Positions 1 through 8,085 of a DNA stretch of 64,000 nt are shown piece by piece; position 1 is the first letter of the stretch; each line of letters starts with the position of its first letter. The notes below the pieces were generated by a model. It had not been told where the DNA came from. It did not search any database and saw nothing but the letters and a program-made list of their open reading frames with translations. The DNA comes from Flavobacteriales bacterium (lineage in GTDB: Bacteria > Bacteroidota > Bacteroidia > Flavobacteriales_F > PHOS-HE28). A program made the translations under genes and the position numbers. The stretch lies in NCBI GenBank assembly GCA_016716605.1, contig JADJWA010000001.1, positions 2,711,001 to 2,775,000 of the forward strand, written 5' to 3'.

Positions 1-2
1 CG

Positions 3-3000
3 GGCAACGTGCATGAGAACGCCATGTTCAGCGCGGTCTTCCTCGCGCGATTCAGCCCGTCGGGTGAGGAGGAATGGTTCCGTGCATTCGGTGGCGGCAC
101 CTACAACCAGGTGTTCGAGATGCAGTTGGTGGCCGACAGTTACCTGATGCTCGTGGGCGACGTGCAAGGCACGGTGATCTTCCTCGATTCGCAGCCCGAC
201 CTTTTCACGCCGGTTGAGCCGCGCAGCTCCTTTCTCCTGAAGGTGGGCCTCGATGGCGAGTTCATCGCGCAGACCACCTGGGGCAGCCAGTATGCCCTGA
301 ACACGCGGGCGCTCTCCGTGCAGGATGAGGATGTGGCCGTGTTCGGCCGCTTCACGTGCCAGCTCACCGGCTTCATCAGCCCGTACGGTGAGAGCAGCTT
401 CCTTTCCTCCGGCATCTGGGACCTGTACATCGCGCGCTTCCAGACCAGCGACCTCGACTTCAAGCAGGCCCAGCAGTTCGCAGGCATCGGGGAGAAGGTG
501 CCCGGCGGCATCGTTCACGCTGGCGATGGGGAGCCGGTCTTCGCGGGGTCCTTCGAGCATGTGCTGAGCCTCCCCTCGGATGGCCTTTTCTCCATCTGGC
601 CCATCGCAGGCGGCGAATCGGCCGGGGCGCCACCGGGCTATTGCACCGATGCCAATTATCCGAATTACAGTTTCCTGCGCGGCTCAGCGCTCAAGGACGG
701 CTTCATCGCGCGCGCCTACCTCGATGGACGCGAGCCGCACGATCCGTATGAGCGCAGCGGCACCGATTGCGACCGCAGCTTCAGGCTGCCCGTGATCCGC
801 AGGGGTGAGCAGGGCGAGTTGGGCCCGGATTCGATCCATGCATGCGTTCAGGCGACGCTCAAGGCGCACACCTTCACCGCCTTCGATCCCGATACCTCGG
901 TGAGGCACAACGCGCCGGATTACCGCTTCCTCTGGAGCACGGGCGCCACCACGCACGAGATCGTCACCTCGGTCAGCGGCTGGTACTGGGTCGATGTGAG
1001 CATCGGGCTGCAGTGCTACACCTGGCGCGATTCGGTGCATATCAGCGTGGAGCCCAATCCGCCCAAGCCCTTGATCAGCGACGATGTGGTGGTGAACGCC
1101 GAAGCCTTCGACGCGATGCCCATCGAAGTGTGCGAGCCGCAGCAGCCCTGGCTCTGGGCCACCGGGCTGGAGCCGGGCAATACGGTGCAATGGATCCTGC
1201 AGGGCGGCGTGCTCTCCGATTCCGATTCGGCGCAGGCCGTGGCCAGCGGGCTCTATGTGGTGATCGCCACTTCGCCCAACGGCTGCCAACGATTCGCTTC
1301 GGTGAGCGTAGTGATCAATCCCGTGGGGCCCTTGCCGCCCTTCGATATCGATCTGATCTCCAATTACCCGCAGGACATCGACCAGAACGATACGATCAGC
1401 ATGTGCCCCGGAGTGTCCCTGCTGCTGCTGGTGGAGGCGCAACTCACGCTGAACGGACAACCGTCGGGCCTCACCTACGGCGTGAAGCCGTTCTATCGGT
1501 GCACCCAGCCCGGGGCTTGGACGCCGACCGTGAACGATCTGCTGGGCTTCAACTGCAACTACACGGTGCAGGGCGAAGGATGGTACGTGAACGAATTCGG
1601 GTTCATGCTCACCAACGCGCCCTGCGGAGAGGATACCCTGTTCGTGACCGGCATCGATAGCGTGTATGTGATCCCGTACGAGAGCACCGAGCCGGTGATC
1701 GATGTCTCGCCCGGCGCCCTCATCTGCCCGGGCGATACCCTCGCGATCACGGGAAGCTGCGCGAATTGCACCACCACCGCATGGACCGGGCTCGGAATCG
1801 TGGCCCTCAGCGGCGATACCGCCTGGGTGGTGATGGCTGGCGATTACTACTACACGGGCAGCACCATCTCCCCGCAAGGGTGCATCGGCTTCGGCCAGAC
1901 CAGCGTGGCCGTGTCCTGGAATCCGCTCCCGCCGCTCTTCGTGGATCCGCTCGACGGCATCATCTGCCCCGATGATTCGGCGCTCATCTGGACCGATGCG
2001 CCCGGCAGCGATTGGCAATGGTTCGGCCCGCTGGGTCCGCTCAGCCAGTACAACGACAGCATCCACACCTCGCAGCAGGGCTTCTATTACCTGGAGATGA
2101 CCGATACGCTCGGCTGCCGCGTCACCAGCAACCCGATCCTGGTCACCGATTACGCAACACCCTTCCTGAACGTGATCCCGGACAATGTGATCTGCGAGCC
2201 CGGCGAGACCAGCACCCTTCAAGTGGTCACCACCAGTGAGTCCACCCTGCAGTGGTGGGCGCCTTTCGCGGGCAGCACCGCCACCCAACAGACCGTGACG
2301 CAGCCCGGTATCTACACCTGCGAGGTGAACGCATGCGGGATCACCACGGTGCTCAGCGTCGAGATCTACGGCAACACGGCAAGCGCGGACCTGGTGGTGC
2401 CCGGCCCCTTCACCCTCTGTCCCGGCGATGAGGTCGCCTTGATGGCCACCGGCGGCAACGCCATTTACTACTGGGAGCCCGGGCTCATCTTCAGCCAGTC
2501 CATCACGGTGGATACCGCCGGCACCTTCCTGCTGGTGGTGGCCGATCCCAACGGCTGCCGCGATTCATTGTACACCACGGTCGAGGTGCTGCCGGAATTC
2601 GATGCGCTCGCACTGGTTGACACGGCTTTCTGCGCCGGTGATCCCATGATCGCCGCAGTGAGCGGTGTCCCGCAGATCACGTGGTACGCCGACGCGGCAC
2701 AGACGCAAGTGATCGGCGCGGGCAACACGCTCAACCTGGGTACCGCGCAACAGGGCATGACCGTGTGGGTGGAGCAGATCGTGGGGCAATGCGGAAGCGG
2801 ATTGATTCAAGTGAACCTGATCGTGAGCGAGCCACCGGATGTCCCGGTGATCATCGGACCGTTCAGCGGCTGCGTGGGCGACAGCGTCAGCATCGCTCCG
2901 GTGAATCCGGGAGCCATGCTCTATTCGTGGACCACTCCGACGGGCACTGTGGCCGGGAATCCGCTCGTGATCGATCCGGTCACCTTCGCTGCGGATGGCG

Positions 3001-4241
3001 AGTACACCGTGTGGGCGGTCAATCCCGGCTGTGCGCCAACGAGCGCTTCTTTCGTGTTCACCGTGAATGCGGCGGGCACGCTCTTCATCGGCGACGACAC
3101 CTTGATCTGCCCGGGCGGCACCGCCTCCTTCACCGTTCCTGCGGGCTTTGCGTCACCAAGCTGGTCCGATGGATCCTCCCAAACGACCTTCAACACCGGT
3201 TCCCCTGGCGAGGTGATCCTGATCGCCTCCGACGCCACCGGCTGCTTTGCCAGCGATACCGCGCTCGTCTCGGTCTTCGCATTCACCGATCCGCTCACCG
3301 TGACCGGCGCCACCATCTGCCTGGGGCAGGATGCGTTGCTCCTCGCCAACGGTTCGGGAACGATCTCCTGGTTCGCTGATGGATCGTTGATGCAGCTGGT
3401 GCATGCCGGGAATTCCTGGTCGATCGCGCAGCCAGCGGACAGCGCCATCTTCTATGTGCAGCAGGTCGAAGGTGATTGCAGCGGGGCCATCGTGCCTGTA
3501 GCGCTGAATGTGGTGCCCGTTCCGAACGATGCGGTGCTGAATGCGCCCGACCCGGTCTGCCTGGGCGCGCCGTTCGGGCTGTGGCTCACGGGCACGGGCG
3601 ATCCCTCGGGCATTTGGCTTACGCCTTTGGGCGACTACACCGGTCCCGCCTACGAGGTGGCATCTGCTACTGGGGCAAGCGCTGGGATGTACACCGTGGT
3701 GCCCTTCCTGGGCGCCTGCGCTGGTGACACGCTTTCGATCACCATCGAGGTGCTCGCTCCACAACCGCCATCACTAGCCGATACCACGCTGTGCGAAGGC
3801 GGCAGCATCGTGCTGGGCATCCCATCGGCATATAGCACGGTGATCTGGAGCGATGGAACCGAGGGGAATAGCATCACGGTGTTCACCGCGGGCACCTGGT
3901 CGCTGAGCGCCTTCGATGCGCAAGGATGCGCGGTCACAGCTGCGGCGGTGATCGACCTCGTGCATTGCGATCCAATGATCCCCAATGTGATCACCCCCAA
4001 CGGCGACGGCTGGAACGATGGCTTCAGGTTGCCCTCGGGCGGCTATGTGAGCGCACAGCTGCGCGTGTGGAACCGTTGGGGGCAGTTGGTCTGGGAGGGC
4101 GATGCCACCAGCGGCGCCTTCCGCGGCGAGCACCGCAATGGAGAGCCCCTGAGCGAAGGCACCTACTATTACGAGTTGCTGCTCACGCGCGCCAACGGTG
4201 CGGTGAAGCCCTACACCGGCCACCTGACCCTTCAACGCTAG
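3..4241 (+). CDS. Gliding-motility / T9SS surface protein, 5' partial
   Basis: The frame is open to the left edge, so the true start and signal peptide are missing; about 1412 codons remain. The N-terminal ~250 residues look like repeated beta-propeller or SBBP-type strands, followed by a long Thr/Gly/Pro-rich series of Ig- or PKD-like modules with regularly spaced Cys (recurring 'ICPGD' and 'GCxxSDT' patterns). The last ~85 residues begin ITPNGDGWNDGF and contain RVWNRWGQLVWEG and GTYYYELLL, the hallmarks of the gliding-motility-associated C-terminal domain (CHU_C / TIGR04131) that directs proteins through the type IX secretion system. Inference: an exported adhesin-like surface protein. It ends 20 nt before the sigma-factor gene. 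Family assignment of the C-terminus is firm; the substrate is unknown. Confidence 0.9.
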   Translation, partial: GNVHENAMFSAVFLARFSPSGEEEWFRAFGGGTYNQVFEMQLVADSYLMLVGDVQGTVIFLDSQPDLFTPVEPRSSFLLKVGLDGEFIAQTTWGSQYALNTRALSVQDEDVAVFGRFTCQLTGFISPYGESSFLSSGIWDLYIARFQTSDLDFKQAQQFAGIGEKVPGGIVHAGDGEPVFAGSFEHVLSLPSDGLFSIWPIAGGESAGAPPGYCTDANYPNYSFLRGSALKDGFIARAYLDGREPHDPYERSGTDCDRSFRLPVIRRGEQGELGPDSIHACVQATLKAHTFTAFDPDTSVRHNAPDYRFLWSTGATTHEIVTSVSGWYWVDVSIGLQCYTWRDSVHISVEPNPPKPLISDDVVVNAEAFDAMPIEVCEPQQPWLWATGLEPGNTVQWILQGGVLSDSDSAQAVASGLYVVIATSPNGCQRFASVSVVINPVGPLPPFDIDLISNYPQDIDQNDTISMCPGVSLLLLVEAQLTLNGQPSGLTYGVKPFYRCTQPGAWTPTVNDLLGFNCNYTVQGEGWYVNEFGFMLTNAPCGEDTLFVTGIDSVYVIPYESTEPVIDVSPGALICPGDTLAITGSCANCTTTAWTGLGIVALSGDTAWVVMAGDYYYTGSTISPQGCIGFGQTSVAVSWNPLPPLFVDPLDGIICPDDSALIWTDAPGSDWQWFGPLGPLSQYNDSIHTSQQGFYYLEMTDTLGCRVTSNPILVTDYATPFLNVIPDNVICEPGETSTLQVVTTSESTLQWWAPFAGSTATQQTVTQPGIYTCEVNACGITTVLSVEIYGNTASADLVVPGPFTLCPGDEVALMATGGNAIYYWEPGLIFSQSITVDTAGTFLLVVADPNGCRDSLYTTVEVLPEFDALALVDTAFCAGDPMIAAVSGVPQITWYADAAQTQVIGAGNTLNLGTAQQGMTVWVEQIVGQCGSGLIQVNLIVSEPPDVPVIIGPFSGCVGDSVSIAPVNPGAMLYSWTTPTGTVAGNPLVIDPVTFAADGEYTVWAVNPGCAPTSASFVFTVNAAGTLFIGDDTLICPGGTASFTVPAGFASPSWSDGSSQTTFNTGSPGEVILIASDATGCFASDTALVSVFAFTDPLTVTGATICLGQDALLLANGSGTISWFADGSLMQLVHAGNSWSIAQPADSAIFYVQQVEGDCSGAIVPVALNVVPVPNDAVLNAPDPVCLGAPFGLWLTGTGDPSGIWLTPLGDYTGPAYEVASATGASAGMYTVVPFLGACAGDTLSITIEVLAPQPPSLADTTLCEGGSIVLGIPSAYSTVIWSDGTEGNSITVFTAGTWSLSAFDAQGCAVTAAAVIDLVHCDPMIPNVITPNGDGWNDGFRLPSGGYVSAQLRVWNRWGQLVWEGDATSGAFRGEHRNGEPLSEGTYYYELLLTRANGAVKPYTGHLTLQR

Positions 4242-4247
4242 CACTTC

Positions 4248-4255
4248 TACTTTCG
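4248..4255 (+). promoter_or_regulatory. Predicted -7 element (TACTTTCG) of the ECF sigma gene
   Basis: Matches the Bacteroidota TAnnTTTG -7 consensus with C at position 7. Only 6 nt separate it from the ATG at 4262, so transcription would start at or next to the start codon. Confidence 0.55.
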
Positions 4256-4261
4256 GCGCCG

Positions 4262-4825
4262 ATGCACGCCGAATTCGCGCCCATCGCCGCAAGCGACCGC
4301 ACGGCCTTCGAGGCCCTGTTCCGCCTGCACTACCGCGCGCTCTGCGCATTCGCCAGCGGCTACCTGAAGGATGCTGACAAGGCCGAGGACCTCGTGCAGG
4401 ACCTCTTCTTCCGCCTCTGGCTCGACCGCGAGAAGGTGCAGGTGACCACCAGCGTGAAGGCCTACCTCTATGCATCGGTGCGCAACCGCTGCCTCAATGC
4501 CATGAAGTCCGGCGCCAAGCTGCGCGCGTTGAACGAAGACGTGGACGATCGCTTGGAGGAGTTGGAGCGCACCGAGGATGAGCACACTGAGCGGATCGCG
4601 CGCGTGCAGGCCGCGATCGAATCGTTGCCGGAAGAGCGGAGGAAGGTCTTCAAGCTGAGCCGCTACGAAGGCCTGAAGTACCACGAGATCGCCGCGCGGA
4701 TGGGCATCTCCGTGAAGACCGTGGAGAACCAGATGGGCAGCGCGCTGAAGACCCTGCGCAGCGAACTGAAGGACCTGGTGCCTCTGCTGCCCTGGCTGTT
4801 CTTGCTGAGCGATGGGGGCGGATAG
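4262..4825 (+). CDS. ECF RNA polymerase sigma-70 factor (Bacteroidetes expansion family 1)
   Basis: 187 residues, normal for the family. Region 2 is seen at residues ~20-85 (FRLHYRALCAFASGYL, DKAEDLVQDLFFRLW) and region 4 at ~120-175 (SLPEERRKVFKLSRYEGLKYHEIAARMG followed by the HTH SVKTVENQ). The ATG at 4262 is chosen because it begins the family homology and follows a -7-like element by 6 nt. It directly precedes a fecR gene, the standard order for FecI/FecR-type outer-membrane signalling. The factor should be held by FecR and released when a TonB-linked receptor signals. A matching motif upstream of both fecR and the TonB receptor (see those sites) is the likely promoter class it recognises; that link is inference. 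Confidence 0.93.
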   Translation: MHAEFAPIAASDRTAFEALFRLHYRALCAFASGYLKDADKAEDLVQDLFFRLWLDREKVQVTTSVKAYLYASVRNRCLNAMKSGAKLRALNEDVDDRLEELERTEDEHTERIARVQAAIESLPEERRKVFKLSRYEGLKYHEIAARMGISVKTVENQMGSALKTLRSELKDLVPLLPWLFLLSDGGG

Positions 4826-4850
4826 GGGTATTCGTAGGCACGGTTGTCAC
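4820..4850 (+). promoter_or_regulatory. Candidate ECF promoter upstream of fecR (GGGGTA-N15-GTCAC)
   Basis: GGATAGGGGTA (4820-4830) and GTCAC (4846-4850) are separated by 15 nt. The same two blocks with the same spacing lie upstream of the TonB receptor at 8031-8061. GTC is typical of ECF -10 elements. The site overlaps the stop codon of the sigma gene. Confidence 0.6.
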
Positions 4851-4861
4851 ACTACGGGAAC

Positions 4862-5911
4862 GTGGATCAGAACAGCATCGATAGCAACCTGTTGGCGCGG
4901 TACGTGGCCGGTGAGGCCAATGCGCTTCAGCGGGCTCAAGTGGAGGCTTGGGTGCGAATGGACGCGGGGAACGCGCAGGAGCTCGATCGCTGGCAGCGCA
5001 TCTGGTCGTACAGCGTGGCGGGCTTTGAGGCTCAGGCTGCGGAAGAGCGGGCATGGGCGCAGGGCGCTGAGGCCGAGCGTCGTGCCTGGGCTATTGGAGC
5101 GGAGGCCGAAGCTCAGGCCCGGCTCATGGAAGACCTCGCCTGGGCCAAGGTGCAGGGCCACATCGCTGAAGCTGAAGGACAAGGGCGCGTGATTCCATTG
5201 AACAGGGTCCGCTGGCAGCGCTGGGCAGCGGCAGCAGCGATCGTGGGCGGTGTCCTCCTCGCCGCGCGCTGGTTCATTCAGCCGAGGGCCGATCATTATG
5301 CATCCGCCGGCGAGGTACTGGAAGCGAGGCTGAAGGATAGCAGCTCCGTGACCCTTTCGCCCGCTTCCTCCATCGAGGCGCGCATGGGCCGGACGCGTGC
5401 CATCAACCTGGAAGGCGAGGCTTACTTCGATGTGCGGCGCGATGAAGCCCGCCCCTTCGTGATTGCCGCCGGTGATGTGCAGGTCACGGTGCTGGGCACG
5501 GCGTTCACCGTGTCGGCGTACGATACGGCGGACATCGTGGAGGTGCGCGTGCGCAGCGGCCGCGTGCATGTGGAAGCGGGCATGGACACGCTCACGCTCA
5601 GCGCCGGCCAGCACGCGCGGTACCGGAAGTCGCGGCACGTGCTCGAGCGCGCCCCGGCGCCGCCCGCAGAGGTCTGGGGCTGGCGCATCATCCACTTCGA
5701 TCGCGCCCCGCTCGATGAGGTCGCCCGTCAATTGGAGCGCATCTACAAGGTGGACGTCGTCTTCACCAATCCCCGTCTCGCGCGCTGCACGCTCACCGCC
5801 GAGTTCGACGATGAGCCCATCGAGGCCATCCTCGGCGTGATCGCCGACACCTTCAGCCTAACGCTCACCCGCAACGGTAACAGCTATGCACTTGATGGAG
5901 AAGGGTGCTGA
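4862..5911 (+). CDS. FecR family anti-sigma factor (FecR + DUF4974)
   Basis: 349 residues from the GTG at 4862. A TTG at 4844 is in frame, but it lies inside the predicted promoter, which favours the GTG. Layout: cytosolic N-terminus ~1-55; an Ala/Glu-rich charged stretch with two near-identical 11-residue units (RAWAQGAEAE, RAWAIGAEAE); one membrane helix near residues 122-140 (AAAAAIVGGVLLAARWF); periplasmic FecR domain (LEGEAYFDVRRDEARPFVI, VTVLGTAFTVSAY); C-terminal DUF4974 (IHFDRAPLDEVARQLERIY). It should bind the sigma factor encoded just upstream and pass on an outer-membrane signal. Its 3' end overlaps the next gene by 26 nt, implying co-expression. The Ala/Glu-rich repeat is not typical of FecR. 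Confidence 0.92.
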   Translation: MDQNSIDSNLLARYVAGEANALQRAQVEAWVRMDAGNAQELDRWQRIWSYSVAGFEAQAAEERAWAQGAEAERRAWAIGAEAEAQARLMEDLAWAKVQGHIAEAEGQGRVIPLNRVRWQRWAAAAAIVGGVLLAARWFIQPRADHYASAGEVLEARLKDSSSVTLSPASSIEARMGRTRAINLEGEAYFDVRRDEARPFVIAAGDVQVTVLGTAFTVSAYDTADIVEVRVRSGRVHVEAGMDTLTLSAGQHARYRKSRHVLERAPAPPAEVWGWRIIHFDRAPLDEVARQLERIYKVDVVFTNPRLARCTLTAEFDDEPIEAILGVIADTFSLTLTRNGNSYALDGEGC

Positions 5912-7991
5912 GCGCTTCGCGCTGATCGTGTGCCTTTCGCTCGGAGCGTGGGCCGCCAACGCCCAAGGCATCCTCGAGCGCCGCATCACCGTGCATGCCG
6001 AGAACGCGCGATTGGGCAATGTGCTCACGCTGATCGCGAAGGATGGCGCTTTCCGCATGAGCTACAACGCCGCTGCCGTTCCGGCTGATAGCGCGGTGAG
6101 CCTGCACGCAGCTGATTGGACCGTGCAACGCGCCCTGCGCACCGTTCTGCCGAAGGGCCTGCCGTGGAAGGAGAGCGGCAATCACCTCATCATCACCGCA
6201 GCGCCCGGCCGAAAGCAGCGCTTCGAGATCGAGGGCGCGATCAGCGATGGAACGAACGGCGTTCCTGTTCCCGGTGCAACGGTATTCGAGCTGCGCAAGA
6301 GCAACGCGGTGGCCACCGACGCGAAGGGCGCTTTCCGCATCGCGCTCAGCGGCGAGTTGGAGCGCACGCCCTTGCTCATCGCCCGCAGCGGATACCAGGA
6401 TACCGTGGTCTTCGTGGAACGCGGAGAGGCGATGCGCATCGCGCTTCGACCGATCCCGCCCATCGAGCGCATCGATCCCATCTGCGCGTGGGACCGTTGC
6501 GGCGTGGAGGACCTCGGCACGGCACGGCTGCTCGTGCCCGCTTCGCGCATGCAGTTAGCGGAGAACCTCGGCTACGCGGAGCGAAGGGCGATCCAGCTCT
6601 CGCTGGTGCCGGGCGTGAGCACCAATGGTCCGATTGCCGGGGCGGTGGTGAATGAAGTCTCCGTGAACATCCTTGCGGGCTACGCGCGCGGGCTCGACGG
6701 CCTGGAGATCGGTGGCGGGGCCAACGTGCTCAGCCACGACATGAAAGGCGCGCAGGTTGCGGGCATCGGCAATCTCGTGGGCGGCACGGTGCGCGGTCTG
6801 CAGTTGGCGGGCGGCGTGAACCACAGCATGCGCGCCATGAAGGGCATGCAGGTGGCGGGCATCAGCAACACGGTCTGGGATACGCTGATCGGCGTGCAGG
6901 TGGCCGGCGGGGTGAACGTGGTGAAGCGCGGCATGGCGGGCACCCAGGTGAGCGGTGCGGCCAACGTGGCCATCGGCGATCTCGATGGCGTCCAGGTGAG
7001 CGGTGGATTGAATGCCGCTACGGGCGTGGTGAACAAGGCGCAAGTGAGCGGTGCGATCAACTACGCCAAAGCCGTGAAAGGCGGCCAAGTGAGCGGCGGC
7101 GTGAACGTCTCTTTGGGCGAGGTGGGCGGAGGGCAGGTCGGTTTCGGTGCCAACTACGCGGGAAGCGTCACGGGCGGCCAGGTGACATTCGGGGCCAATG
7201 TGGCGCCGGGCGCGGTGAGCGGTGGGCAGGTGGGCTTCGGCTTGAATTACGCAGGCCATGTCACCGGTGGTCAATTCAGCTTCGGCGCCAACGTGGTGCC
7301 CGGTTCGGTGTCGAAGGGGCAGGTGGGCTTCGGATTGAATTACGCTGGAAATGCGGAAGGCGGTCAGTTCTCCTTCGGACTGAACGTGGTGCCCGGCACG
7401 GTCCGAGGCGGCCAGGTGGGCGCGCTCAATTTCGGCCGACGAGTATTCGGAGGGCAGGTGGGATTCATCAACCTCAGCGATTCGCTCAGCGGCGGAGCGG
7501 TGGGCCTGTTCTCGTTTTCCCTGAAAGGCTATCACCGCATCGATGCAGTCAGCGGTGACGTGATCCCGCTGAGCGTGCAATTCCGCACCGGCACCCGGGT
7601 CTTCCACAACATCCTGGGCTATTCACCCCCGGTTGACAGCACCGAGCGTTGGGGCTTCCTCTATGGCTTCGGATTCGAGCCACGCTTCGGGAAGCACCTT
7701 TTCGCCAACATCGACCTCACGGCGGAGCAGATCGTGGAGCAGCGCGAATGGGTGGACGCCGTGAACATCCTCGGGCGTTTCAGCATCGCGCCCGGCGTGC
7801 TCATCAAGGACCGCATCGCCATCAGCGCCGGACCGTTAGCGAACCTCTTCGTGAGCGATTGGCGCGACGCCTTCACCGGGCTGTATAGGAGCGCGATTCC
7901 GCCGTCGGAGTTGTCCTACTCCCACCAGGAGGATGAGTTGCGCTTGAGCGGTTGGCTGGGGTGGAAGGCGAGCGTGGGGGTGCGGTTCTGA
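5886..7991 (+). CDS. STN-domain outer-membrane protein with LA_2272-like surface repeats
   Basis: 701 residues (or 698 from ATG 5895); the start lies inside fecR. Signal peptide at residues 1-26 (LIVCLSLGAWAANAQG). An STN (secretin/TonB short N-terminal) domain follows at ~30-100, then a carboxypeptidase-regulatory-like fold at ~115-185. Residues ~270-548 hold about 18 tandem 15-16-residue units of the form VxGGQVSxGxNxxxGx, matching the LA_2272 surface-repeat family first named in Leptospira. The C-terminal ~150 residues are amphipathic and end in VGVRF, an outer-membrane barrel signature. STN normally sits at the N-terminus of FecA-type receptors and contacts FecR. Here it is on a separate repeat protein between fecR and the receptor, so it may be the signalling partner; that role is inference. 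Confidence 0.75.
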   Translation: MHLMEKGAERFALIVCLSLGAWAANAQGILERRITVHAENARLGNVLTLIAKDGAFRMSYNAAAVPADSAVSLHAADWTVQRALRTVLPKGLPWKESGNHLIITAAPGRKQRFEIEGAISDGTNGVPVPGATVFELRKSNAVATDAKGAFRIALSGELERTPLLIARSGYQDTVVFVERGEAMRIALRPIPPIERIDPICAWDRCGVEDLGTARLLVPASRMQLAENLGYAERRAIQLSLVPGVSTNGPIAGAVVNEVSVNILAGYARGLDGLEIGGGANVLSHDMKGAQVAGIGNLVGGTVRGLQLAGGVNHSMRAMKGMQVAGISNTVWDTLIGVQVAGGVNVVKRGMAGTQVSGAANVAIGDLDGVQVSGGLNAATGVVNKAQVSGAINYAKAVKGGQVSGGVNVSLGEVGGGQVGFGANYAGSVTGGQVTFGANVAPGAVSGGQVGFGLNYAGHVTGGQFSFGANVVPGSVSKGQVGFGLNYAGNAEGGQFSFGLNVVPGTVRGGQVGALNFGRRVFGGQVGFINLSDSLSGGAVGLFSFSLKGYHRIDAVSGDVIPLSVQFRTGTRVFHNILGYSPPVDSTERWGFLYGFGFEPRFGKHLFANIDLTAEQIVEQREWVDAVNILGRFSIAPGVLIKDRIAISAGPLANLFVSDWRDAFTGLYRSAIPPSELSYSHQEDELRLSGWLGWKASVGVRF

Positions 7992-8030
7992 GGTGGAACC
8001 GGGATCACCGCCGCATTTTTTGATGGATCC

Positions 8031-8061
8031 GGATAGGGGTATCGAAGGCGTTCCCTGTCAC
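8031..8061 (+). promoter_or_regulatory. Candidate ECF promoter upstream of the TonB receptor (GGGGTA-N15-GTCAC)
   Basis: GGATAGGGGTA (8031-8041), 15 nt, then GTCAC (8057-8061): the same blocks and spacing as at 4820-4850. It places a start site near 8067, ahead of the ATG at 8086. Confidence 0.6.
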
Positions 8062-8085
8062 AGGGGAAACAACAGCAGATTCCCC

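Noticed and set aside
684..2288. 534-codon open frame on the - strand inside the gliding-motility gene
   Set aside because: Antisense shadow with Arg/His/Gly/Ala-rich translation and no motifs; a GC-bias artefact of the real gene.
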